Source: Hoeflea sp. (GTDB lineage Bacteria; Pseudomonadota; Alphaproteobacteria; Rhizobiales; Rhizobiaceae). Taken from it: a stretch of DNA of 64,000 bases. Shown piece after piece: positions 35,295 to 44,600 of the stretch. Where the stretch lies: assembly GCA_019084245.1 (NCBI GenBank), contig JAHRFE010000036.1, positions 98,025 through 162,024 of the forward strand, given 5' to 3'. The position numbers were made by a program, and so were the translations under genes. The notes below the pieces were generated by a model. It had not been told where the DNA came from, ran no database searches, and worked only from the letters and a program-made list of their open reading frames with translations. The number at the start of each line of letters is the position of its first letter. Position 1 is the stretch's first letter.

Positions 35295-36193
35295 CGCCTG
35301 GCCTCGCTGCGCGACCAGAGGCTGGCCAGCACCAGCCCGGAAATCGCGTGCCAGATGCCCCAGAACGCGGCGGCCACCGCCATGCCGCCGAGCCCGCCGA
35401 AAAAGGCGAAGATCAGCACGAGGCCAAGGCCCGAATTCTGGATGCCGGTCTCGATGGTGATCGCCCGCCGGTCATAGTCCGAAAGCCTCATCAGGGTCGC
35501 CGTCGCATAGCCGCCGGAAAGCGCCAGCGCATTGTGCAGCACCACAAGGCCGGCGACGGCCGCGACATAGCCCAGAAAGAAGCTCCAGTTGGCGGCAAGC
35601 GCCAGCACGATGAATCCGATGAAGATCACCATCGACAGCGATTGCATCGGCTTGCGGATCCGGGCGGCCAATTCAGGCTTCTGTGCATTGAGCACGATCC
35701 CCAGGATCAGCGGCAGGATCAGCATGAAGAACACGGTGATGGCGATCGACACCGGATCAAGCGTTGTCTGCCTCAGCAGATCCCGCGTCGGGGCGTAAAG
35801 ACTGCCCCAGAACGCCACATTGAGCGGTGTGAACAGGATCGCCGCCACCGTCGCGATGCCGGTCATCGACACTGACAGCGCCGCATTGCCGCCGGCGCGA
35901 TGGGTGATGAAATTGGAAATGTTGCCGCCCGGACAGGCGGCGACCAGGATCAGCCCCAGCGCGATGGAGGGTTGCGGATTGGTGACGCTGAGCATCGCGA
36001 AGGTCAGCGCCGGCAGCACCAGGAACTGCGAGACCAGCCCGGTGATGAGCGCCTTCGGCGCCCGCATCAGGGCGCGGAAATCCGAGAGCCGCAGATCGAG
36101 CGCGATCGAGAACATCACGATCGACAGGATGGCGTTGAGCAGCATCAGGCTTTCGGGGCTGAAATTCAGCCGGACAGCGTCGATCCCGCTCAT
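35291..36193 (-). CDS. Bile acid:sodium symporter (BASS) family transporter
   Basis: A 300-residue membrane protein with about nine to ten helices. LVAACPGGNISNFITHRAGGNAALSVSMT near residue 85 and RAITIETGIQNSGLGLVLIF near 243 are the two discontinuous-helix motifs that form the sodium and substrate sites in this family (glycine/asparagine rich). It overlaps the FMO gene and the epimerase gene by ATGA. In this operon it most likely imports the carboxylic acid or steroid-like substrate that the oxygenase and reductases process. Confidence 0.87.
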   Translation of the reverse strand: MSGIDAVRLNFSPESLMLLNAILSIVMFSIALDLRLSDFRALMRAPKALITGLVSQFLVLPALTFAMLSVTNPQPSIALGLILVAACPGGNISNFITHRAGGNAALSVSMTGIATVAAILFTPLNVAFWGSLYAPTRDLLRQTTLDPVSIAITVFFMLILPLILGIVLNAQKPELAARIRKPMQSLSMVIFIGFIVLALAANWSFFLGYVAAVAGLVVLHNALALSGGYATATLMRLSDYDRRAITIETGIQNSGLGLVLIFAFFGGLGGMAVAAAFWGIWHAISGLVLASLWSRSEARR

Positions 36194-37545
36194 GCGTCGC
36201 TGCCCTTCAGCGCCGCAATCCAGCTGGTGACGGCGGTCCGGTAGGTGGCTTTGTCCACATAATAGGCCATGCGCGGCAGGTCGATATAGTTCATGCCGCC
36301 GGTCATGCGCTTGAAGCCGGCGCCCTTTTCCTGCTTCAGCGCCTTGGCCGCCATGGTGCCTTTCTTGAGCGCGGAGATGTAACGCGCCACCATCTCCGCC
36401 TGCTCATGCCGCCCCTGCCAGCCAAGCCCAGAGGCCTCGACCATGCCAAGCACGAACACATCATCGCGCTCGGGGTGCAGGCAGTTGAGGAACAGATGCG
36501 GCGCGTCGCCCTGCCAGTTGAGCAACGCATTGTCGATGAACGGGTAATGCAGTCTGTAGCCGGTGGCGGCCAGGACGAGGTCATAATCCGCCTGACTGCC
36601 ATCCTTGAAATGCACCGTGTGCCCGTTGAACCGGTCGATATCAGGCCGCACCTTGATGTCGCCATGGCCGGCATGGAACAGGATCAGCGAATTGACCACC
36701 GGATGGGATTCGTAGAGCGCGTAATCAGGCTTCGGGAAGCCGTATTTCTGCGGGTCGCCGGTGAACCATTTCAGGATCATGCCGTCGACGCGGCGCTTGA
36801 GCCACATCGGCAGCTTGATCTTGCCGCCCATCGTGTCCGCGGGGCGGCCGAACACATATTTGGGCACGAAATAATAGCCGCGCCGCATCGAGATATCGCA
36901 GCTCTTGCCGTGATGGATCGCATCCACGGCAATGTCGCAGCCCGAATTGCCGGCGCCGATGATCAGCACCCGCTTGCCCTTGAAGATCTCCGGATCGCGG
37001 TAGGCGCTCGAATGGATCAGCTCGCCCGCAAATGTCCCCTTGAAGTCGGGCATGTTCGGCTCCGACAGGGTGCCGTTGGCAATCAGCAGCCCGGCGAAGT
37101 CGCCCGAATGCTCCTTGCCCTCCGCGTCGCGCCAGGTGATGCGCCAGCCCTCGCCGGATTTCCCCAGCGGCGTCGCCGACATCACCACGGTGCTGAACAG
37201 GAAATGCTCGCGGATCCCGTAATGATCGGCGAACTTGCGGAAATAGTGCCGCAGTTCACGGTGCGACGGATACTCCGCCACATGGCTGTCCATGGGAAAA
37301 TCCGCAAACTCGGTCATTGTCTTGGACGAGATCAGATGCGCGGTCTCGTACATCGTCGATTTCGGACCGTCGATGTCCCACAACCCGCCGACATCACAGT
37401 GCAGCTCAAAACCCTGGAACGGAATGCCTTGCTCGATGAGCGTCTTGGCCATCGCCAGGCCCATCGGCCCGGCGCCGATCAGCGCATAATGCGAGCGCAT
37501 GTTGACTTTGCCGGCATCGATTGCCGTCGATGCATGTTTATCCAA
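36190..37545 (-). CDS. Flavin-containing monooxygenase
   Basis: A 451-residue class B flavoprotein monooxygenase. FAD loop ALIGAGPMGLAMAKTL near residue 21, the FMO signature FAGELIHSSAYR near 167 (FxGxxxHxxxY), the NADPH loop VLIIGAGNSGCDIAVDA near 190, and LAATGYRLHYPF near 330. The signature ends in Y-R rather than W-P, so it is FMO-like rather than a Baeyer-Villiger enzyme. The TTG at 37545 has GGAGG 7 bases upstream; ATG 37500 has none, so TTG is preferred. First gene of the operon. Confidence 0.85.
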   Translation of the reverse strand: MDKHASTAIDAGKVNMRSHYALIGAGPMGLAMAKTLIEQGIPFQGFELHCDVGGLWDIDGPKSTMYETAHLISSKTMTEFADFPMDSHVAEYPSHRELRHYFRKFADHYGIREHFLFSTVVMSATPLGKSGEGWRITWRDAEGKEHSGDFAGLLIANGTLSEPNMPDFKGTFAGELIHSSAYRDPEIFKGKRVLIIGAGNSGCDIAVDAIHHGKSCDISMRRGYYFVPKYVFGRPADTMGGKIKLPMWLKRRVDGMILKWFTGDPQKYGFPKPDYALYESHPVVNSLILFHAGHGDIKVRPDIDRFNGHTVHFKDGSQADYDLVLAATGYRLHYPFIDNALLNWQGDAPHLFLNCLHPERDDVFVLGMVEASGLGWQGRHEQAEMVARYISALKKGTMAAKALKQEKGAGFKRMTGGMNYIDLPRMAYYVDKATYRTAVTSWIAALKGSDA

Positions 37546-37559
37546 CTGTCCCCCTCCCT

Positions 37560-37677
37560 GTGGTCTGACCGAAACAGATGGTTCCCATCTGTTTCGAAAA
37601 GTCAGCCCACAAACTATAGATGTGGTGGGGCGATTTGTCCTGACAGATGGGAACCAACTGTCAGGATCGCACCACCA
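37560..37677. repeat. RIME-like palindromic intergenic element, copy 2 (inverted)
   Basis: Reverse-orientation partner of 24167-24285. Hairpin B: CGAAACAGATGG (37570-37581) with CCATCTGTTTCG (37585-37596), now a perfect 12-bp stem. Hairpin A: CCTGACAG (37639-37646) with CTGTCAGG (37658-37665), where the A-T pair of copy 1 is a T-A pair. It fills the divergent promoter region between the FMO operon and the TetR gene. Confidence 0.8.
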
Positions 37678-37707
37678 ACTTCAGTTGATTTGTTCTCCCC
37701 GCTTTAT

Positions 37708-37721
37708 TGAACGATCGTTCA
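37708..37721. promoter_or_regulatory. TetR-type operator before the divergent regulator
   Basis: TGAACGATCGTTCA is a perfect 14-bp palindrome ending 19 bp before the TetR start at 37741. This is a common operator form for TetR proteins and would let the regulator control itself and perhaps the FMO operon. Confidence 0.75.
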
Positions 37722-37740
37722 TTTTAAGGCAAGGTGAATC

Positions 37741-38442
37741 ATGACAAAAACTTCGTCAGCACCTGCTTTAACATCATCGCCGCGCCGCCGTGCGCCGTCC
37801 AGGCGGTCGCTCGCCACCAGCCAGAGCATTCTCGATGCGGCGGAACGTCTGTTTGCAGAACACGGCTATGACGGCGCTTCGGTGCGCGATATCGCCGCCG
37901 CCGCCGGCGCGCAGATCGCTTCGGTCAGCTTTCATCACGGCAGCAAAGAAGCTCTGTTCGCGCGCGTTGTCGAACGCCGCGCGCAGGAATTGTCACGACT
38001 GCGGCTGGATGCCCTGGACACGGTCAAAGCGCGGGCCGAACCGCTGACGCTCGAGGGTGTGCTCCAGGCCTTCCTGCGCCCCTATCTCGACAAGGCCGGT
38101 CTCGACGGCACCGGTGCTGGTGATCCGCAATGGCTGGCCTATGCGCGGCTGGTGGCCATGGTGTCGGCCGACGCCCGCTGGCACAGGATCTCCGAACGCT
38201 GTTTCGACCCCACGGCTGGCCTGTTCATCGCGGAAATCGCAAAGCTTTTTCCGAAGGCGGACCCGTCCAGACTGGCGGTGGCCTTCGTCTTCTCGGTCTC
38301 GGCCATGCTGTCGCTGTCGACCTCGCGATGGCGCATCGAAACGCTCTCGTCCGCCTCGCCGGCCGAGAGCGGCACGGAGGATCTGGCCGACGACCTCATC
38401 CGGTTCTGCGAAGCTGGCTTTCGCGCCGCCATTGACGGCTGA
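37741..38442 (+). CDS. TetR/AcrR-family regulator divergent from the FMO operon
   Basis: A 233-residue repressor with an Arg/Ser/Pro-rich tail (1-25) and a helix-turn-helix (about 28-75: ILDAAERLFAEHGYDGASVRDIAAAAGAQIASVSFHHGSKEAL). The C-terminal part is of the CerR-like/DUF type with PYLDKAG and SFVFSVSAMLSL-like helices for ligand binding. AAGGTGA sits just before ATG 37741. Its operator is upstream; regulation of the FMO-BASS-epimerase-SDR operon is inferred from divergence. Confidence 0.85.
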   Translation: MTKTSSAPALTSSPRRRAPSRRSLATSQSILDAAERLFAEHGYDGASVRDIAAAAGAQIASVSFHHGSKEALFARVVERRAQELSRLRLDALDTVKARAEPLTLEGVLQAFLRPYLDKAGLDGTGAGDPQWLAYARLVAMVSADARWHRISERCFDPTAGLFIAEIAKLFPKADPSRLAVAFVFSVSAMLSLSTSRWRIETLSSASPAESGTEDLADDLIRFCEAGFRAAIDG

Positions 38443-38464
38443 TCGCTGCCTAAAGCCAAAAAAG

Positions 38465-38734
38465 TCAGTGCAGCAGGATCTCTCCGTCCACGCGGCGCCA
38501 CTCGTTCGGCCCGATCAGCCTGTTGTGGGCGTAACGCACCGAATGCAGCCTTCCATCGAGTTTCTCTTCCCAGAATTCGAGGAATTTGCGCATCCCGGGA
38601 AAATCCGGCGCCAGGTCGTAGTCCTGCCAGACATAGGTCTGCAGCAGCGACTGAAAATCGGGAAGCCTATAGAAGATATGCGCCGTGGTGAGGCCGTAGC
38701 CCTCCATCTGCCGCTCGAACTCAGGTGAAGCCAT
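38465..38734 (-). CDS. usg: Usg family protein
   Basis: An 89-residue protein of the Usg family found across alphaproteobacteria, originally noticed next to tryptophan genes; biochemical function unknown. ASPEFERQMEGYGLTTAHIFYRLPDF, SLLQTYVWQDYDLAPDFPGM and LIGPNEWRRVDGEILLH are its conserved blocks. ATG 38734 with GGAGG upstream is chosen over 38806, whose added residues do not match the family. It converges on the TetR gene and diverges from groES. Confidence 0.88.
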   Translation of the reverse strand: MASPEFERQMEGYGLTTAHIFYRLPDFQSLLQTYVWQDYDLAPDFPGMRKFLEFWEEKLDGRLHSVRYAHNRLIGPNEWRRVDGEILLH

Positions 38735-38830
38735 TGTCGGTTGGACCTCCTGTGGTTTGACATCAAAATGACACCAAAAGACAGCTGATTTGGCAAGAGA
38801 AAACATTTTTAACGATGCAAATTCAGCATG

Positions 38831-38857
38831 TTAGCAGCCACAAAGCGCGAGTGCTGA
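38831..38857 (+). promoter_or_regulatory. CIRCE element (HrcA operator) before groESL
   Basis: TTAGCAGCC (38831-38839), nine bases, GAGTGCTGA (38849-38857). Compared with the CIRCE consensus TTAGCACTC-N9-GAGTGCTAA this has two mismatches on the left and one on the right with the exact 9-base spacing. HrcA control of this groESL copy follows. Confidence 0.8.
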
Positions 38858-39005
38858 TTTTTTCCATTTCAAGCTCTTGAAAAATCCCGGTGCAAAAACC
38901 ATTTCGACCACCGCCGTCGCCGGGAGATCCGGGCCTGGCTTCCCCCGGATCCGGGACGGGTCGGGGGAACTGGAAATTCACTCAATGTTTGTCCAGGAGG
39001 AAAGC

Positions 39006-39320
39006 ATGAAATTCCGACCGCTGCACGACCGCATCCTTGTCCGCCGCATCGAAAGCGATGAACGCACCAGGGGCGGCATCATCATTCCCGACACCGCCAA
39101 GGAAAAGCCGCAGGAAGGCGAAGTGATCGCCACCGGCCCCGGCGCCCGCAACGAGGCGGGCGAAATCGTGGCGCTCGACGTCAAGGTCGGCGACCGCGTC
39201 CTGTTCGGAAAATGGTCCGGCACCGAAATCCGGCTCGACGGCGAAGATCTTCTCATCATGAAGGAGTCCGATGTCATGGGCGTGATCGACAGCGAAGCTG
39301 CGCTTCGCAAAGCCGCCTAA
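39006..39320 (+). CDS. groES: Co-chaperonin GroES
   Basis: A 104-residue heptameric lid of the GroEL chamber. The sequence [32 protein letters not shown] contains the mobile loop, and [16 protein letters not shown] the core beta barrel. ATG 39006 has AGGAGG 5 bases upstream; the longer frame from 38877 crosses the leader. It is followed by groEL after 43 bp. Rhizobiales commonly carry several groESL copies; the CIRCE site marks this one as heat-inducible. Confidence 0.95.
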   Translation: MKFRPLHDRILVRRIESDERTRGGIIIPDTAKEKPQEGEVIATGPGARNEAGEIVALDVKVGDRVLFGKWSGTEIRLDGEDLLIMKESDVMGVIDSEAALRKAA

Positions 39321-39354
39321 TCCAACAACAACTGTCATTCTACCTGCCTTATAG

Positions 39355-40989
<1,635 letters not shown>

Positions 40990-41014
40990 TCGGCGCCAAC
41001 CATCAAGCCAGCAG

Positions 41015-41041
41015 CCGCCCCGCATCGCCGGGGCGGTTTTT
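41015..41041 (+). terminator. Intrinsic terminator of groESL
   Basis: CCGCCCCG (41015-41022), loop CATCGC, CGGGGCGG (41029-41036), then TTTTT (41037-41041). A classical strong terminator 25 bp after the groEL stop. Confidence 0.92.
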
Positions 41042-41064
41042 GTTCGGGCACAGGTCCAAGCGGC

Positions 41065-42354
41065 CTAATTCGGATCGGGATTTTCCGTGAGATCTTCCAT
41101 GCTGTGTTTCTTGCGGATCGAGCGCACCGCCATCCAGGTGAAGCCGATGGCGATCGGCACGAACAGGCTCGAGGCCAGGCCGGACTTGACCGGCAGGTCG
41201 AACGCATCGAGCGGCTTGGCCAGATAGCCGAACAGGCCGACGATATAATAGGAGATCGCCGCCACCGAGAGCCCTTCCACGGTCTGCTGCATTCTCAGTT
41301 GCAGCTTCACCCGGCGGTTCATCGAACTCAGGAGCGCGCTGTTCTGCCGTTCGAGCTCGACATCGATCCAGCTTCTCAAGAGCGATGTGGCGCGCGAGAG
41401 CTTGCGCGACAGATTGGCCTGGCGCTCCTCGATCGACTGGCAGGTGCGCAAGGCCGGCGCCAGACGCTTTTCCAGAAACGCGCCGATGGTCTCGAACCCG
41501 GGCTTCGGGGTTTCCGCCAGCGACGCCACGCGCTCGCCCACGATGTTGTAATAGGCGCGGCTTGCCCCGAACCGATAGAGGCTGAGCGCCGCGCTGGCCT
41601 CAAGCTCCGCTGCGAGAATGGTGATTTCAGCCAGCAGGCTGTCGGCATTGTCGCGCGCGCCGGTCTTCATCGCCTGGGTGATCTTGGTCAGGTTGTCCTC
41701 GATCCGGCGCATCTCCGGCGACAGGCTGCGCGCCAGCGACAATCCAAGTGCTGCCAGCGTCCGGTAGGTCTCGATGTCGAGCAGCCGCTGCACAACCGCG
41801 CCGCGACCTGCATCGGTCATGCCCTTGTCGATCACCAGGATGCGCGTGAGCCCGTCCCCATCCTGGCGGAAATCGGTGGCGATCATCGCCTGCCCACCCT
41901 TGATCTCGCTGAGGCAGAGGCTGGTCGGATCAAAGCTGTCGATCGCGGCCTGGGTTTCCGGACCATCCTCGCGCACCTCGAGCCGGATTCCCGATATCAG
42001 GGTGCCCGGCGGCGTGAACTGGTCGCCGAAGGGGTGGGTGTCGACGGTCCTGCCGAACTTCGACGGCGCCGGCGCATCCCAGAAATAGGTGGAGAACTCC
42101 GTGTGCCGCTCCCACCGGAGCGTGCCCTGCCCCCAGGGCATGGAGAAATGCGCCGTGTCGCGGCCCGGTACGGCCACGCCCCGGGCGCGCGCGAGACCGG
42201 CAAGGACCGCGTGATCCACCACCGCCCCGCCATCGGTCAGGAACGCCAGTTGAAAGATCACCCGGGATTTGCCCACCAGCGCGAAGGGGCGCGCGTGGAT
42301 CTCGCCGAGCGCCTCGGCACGGCCCTGCGCCATCGGAAATGAAAAACTGCCCAT
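41065..42354 (-). CDS. DUF3422 family membrane protein
   Basis: A 429-residue protein of the DUF3422 family, function unknown. The conserved N-terminal block is EIHARPFALV near residue 18, followed by TAHFSMPWGQGTLRWERHTEFSTYFW-type sequence near 70-95. Two membrane helices lie near the C-terminus (about 360-380 and 390-412), preceded by a coiled region (RQNSALLSSMNRRVKLQLRMQQTVEGLSV), so the bulk is cytoplasmic. ATG 42333 is an alternative start. It ends just past the groESL terminator on the opposite strand. Confidence 0.85.
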   Translation of the reverse strand: MGSFSFPMAQGRAEALGEIHARPFALVGKSRVIFQLAFLTDGGAVVDHAVLAGLARARGVAVPGRDTAHFSMPWGQGTLRWERHTEFSTYFWDAPAPSKFGRTVDTHPFGDQFTPPGTLISGIRLEVREDGPETQAAIDSFDPTSLCLSEIKGGQAMIATDFRQDGDGLTRILVIDKGMTDAGRGAVVQRLLDIETYRTLAALGLSLARSLSPEMRRIEDNLTKITQAMKTGARDNADSLLAEITILAAELEASAALSLYRFGASRAYYNIVGERVASLAETPKPGFETIGAFLEKRLAPALRTCQSIEERQANLSRKLSRATSLLRSWIDVELERQNSALLSSMNRRVKLQLRMQQTVEGLSVAAISYYIVGLFGYLAKPLDAFDLPVKSGLASSLFVPIAIGFTWMAVRSIRKKHSMEDLTENPDPN

Positions 42355-42866
42355 CGTGTAGCAAAATCCTCGTCAAACTCGCCTGGATATCTGAACTTCA
42401 GATCTGCCCGGTTGCCTGAAGCAGCGCCAGGACATTCCAACTTCATATCTGTTTGTAGGGCGACCTCAACTTCAAGGCAAAGCCCATTTCACGAATTCTA
42501 CTGCGTCACACGTTCAAGCGGGCGCCTAAGCAGCGCCATCTGCTCGATCCGGTCGAAATCCAGGGTGCCGTACAGCGTGGCGCAAAGCTGATCCATTCCA
42601 CGCTCAGAACAAAGCCGCCCTTTGCATTGGCGCTATTTTGACGGACAGGCAATCTTCGCTGGCCGGCGAAAGCACCTGTCTTGCTCCAGAACAAGGAAAC
42701 GCGGCCGATACCGGTCTGGCATCGGCCGCGTTGATCGGTCCGGTTGACCGCGATCTTGAACCCTACAGCGCCGCGCATCCAATTGGATGTGCAAAGGTCG
42801 CTGTAAGCTTTTGATTTAATGCATGTACGTTATCGCTCAAATAAATACATTTGAGCGCGACATGCA
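42355..42866. other. Gene-free stretch with a possible gene remnant
   Basis: 512 bp between the DUF3422 start and the chemoreceptor stop. A 90-residue minus frame (42506-42778) has no recognisable domain. A different minus frame reads MDQLCATLYGTLDFDRIEQ and ends at a stop near 42500, which could be a decayed gene tail. A composite hairpin sits at 42818-42868. Confidence 0.35.
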
Positions 42867-42868
42867 TT
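42818..42868 (-). terminator. Composite hairpin at the chemoreceptor 3' end
   Basis: Outer arms AATGCATGT (42818-42826) and ACATGCATT (42860-42868); inner arms CGCTCAAAT (42834-42842) and ATTTGAGCG (42849-42857) with loop AAATAC. It overlaps the stop codon by two bases. A terminator or stabilising structure is likely; a strong U-run is missing. Confidence 0.55.
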
Positions 42869-44488
42869 AGAAATCCTGCCATTCTGAATTGGCAACGGCA
42901 GCGTCACTGCCACCAAAGGCGTTTGCCACCACCTTGTTCAGGTGGCGCGCAGGTGAGACCCTGGGCCGGTGAATGGCGCTGTTGGAAACGCCTTGGGGAT
43001 ACTGCTCCTTGTACCCGGTCTGGAATTCGCGAAGCATGGCATTGACCTGCGCCACTTCATTGACGAGCGAGTGACTGCTGGCGGTCATTTCCTCGGCCAT
43101 TGCCGCATTCTGCTGTGTTCCCTGGTCGACGGAGGAAACCGCTGAATTGATTTCCTGCAGGGCGCCCGACTGTTCCTGCGCGGCGCCAATGATCGCCTCG
43201 ACATTGGTGGCGATTTCGCGCACCTCGGCGGCAATGTTCTCCAGCGACCTGCCGGTTTCACTGACCAGCGAAACTCCGGACTTCACATGTTCCCCGGACG
43301 TGGTGATGAGTTGCTTGATTTCCTTCGCAGCACTGGCAGAGCGTTGCGCCAGTTCCCGGACCTCCTGGGCCACGACAGCGAAACCGCGGCCGGCCTCACC
43401 TGCGCGTGCGGCCTCGACGCCCGCATTGAGCGCCAGCAGATTTGTCTGGAAGGCAATCTCGTCGATCACGCCAATGATCCGGGAAATATCATCCGACGAT
43501 TTGCTGATCAGACCCATTGCGGCGACCGCCTGTTTCATCACCTCGCCGGAGTGCTCGGCATTCTGACGGGTGCGATCAACCAGTTTTCCCGCGCCTTCGG
43601 CCCGGTTCGTGGATGATTTGACCGTCACCGTGATTTCTTCGACCGCCGCTGCGGTCTGTTCGATCGCGGCCGCCTGCTGCTCGGTACACTTGGATAGATT
43701 GTCGGCAGCCGATCTTATCGCTTCCGACCCTGAGTTGATCTGATCGGCAGAACCGCCAATACGGTCGATTGTATCGGCGAGCTGTTCCAGCGCGCTGTTG
43801 AAATCCCGCGTCAAGGAAACATAAGCTTCCGGCAAATCATCATCGATCCGGTAGCTCAGGTCTTTCGCAGCAATATGCGCCATGGCCTTGCCAAAGGCTT
43901 CCGCGACCATCTTGCGTTCGCTCGCAATGGCCTCCTTTTCCGCCGTCTTCTTTGCCGCCTCACCCTGTTCGATGTAGACGGATATGGAAAGGTCCATATC
44001 CAGCATGACGGCCTTGACCAGGCTCACTACCAGAGATGCCACCTGTTCCGCAGATCCTTTCTTCTTCGAGAACAGGCCGCCGCTGGACCAGTAATCTGTG
44101 ATGATACCCTGCACCAGTTGCTCGACGAGCAGGCCATAGCCTCCGATATACCATCTCGGCTCAAGCCCGATCCGGGCATGCACGGCGCCAATGGTACGAA
44201 CGCGGCTGACATAGTCCTCGTTGAAGCAGCCGCTGGCGATCGCTTCCCAGTGGCCAAGTTGCGCCTTCTTGGCGCCATCGATCTGTTTGTCGGACGAGAA
44301 ATATTTTCGCGCTTCAGGCGTGTTCCTCACGACGTCATAGAAGCGGTCGATCCCCTTGGGGAGCTCCCGTTCAATAATCGGCTTGAGTTGGCGCAGATCA
44401 GCGCAATTCTTCTCATTCAGACCGATAAAGGCCAAACGCCAGGGATGTCCTGATCTGTCTCAATCATTCTTTGTGCGACTTTGTTCAT
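42867..44488 (-). CDS. Globin-coupled chemoreceptor (HemAT-like), N-terminus frameshifted
   Basis: A soluble oxygen-sensing chemotaxis receptor: globin domain (about 1-155, proximal His in [19 protein letters not shown]), a HAMP-like linker, and a signalling domain with hairpin tip [26 protein letters not shown]-type sequence. It ends in EWQDF, a CheR/CheB-tethering xWxxF pentapeptide. No membrane helix is seen. The main frame starts only at TTG 44435 (522 residues). A perfect AAAGGAGG precedes ATG 44488, whose frame ([17 protein letters not shown]) runs into a stop unless one base is added near 44436-44450, which would join it to [11 protein letters not shown]. So the gene is either frameshifted or initiates at TTG. 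Confidence 0.82.
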
Positions 44489-44571
44489 TTCGTCCTCCTT
44501 TGGTGGTTTTGGATTGAAAAACCCGCTCCGACAAAGAACCGAAGGAACCAGTTTTGGACACAAACAATCCG

Positions 44572-44588
44572 CAAGGGCCGGACCCTTG
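44572..44588 (-). terminator. Weak hairpin after the PAS-GGDEF-EAL gene
   Basis: CAAGGG (44572-44577) and CCCTTG (44583-44588) with a 5-base loop, 12 bp past the stop of the minus-strand gene at 44601. Short stem and no U-run, so low confidence. Confidence 0.3.
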
Positions 44589-44600
44589 GGGTACGCAACA

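Noticed and set aside
42506-42778. 90-codon minus frame in the gap between DUF3422 and the chemoreceptor
   Set aside because: No ribosome site, no domain, and a competing frame reads as a possible decayed gene tail; too weak to call a gene.
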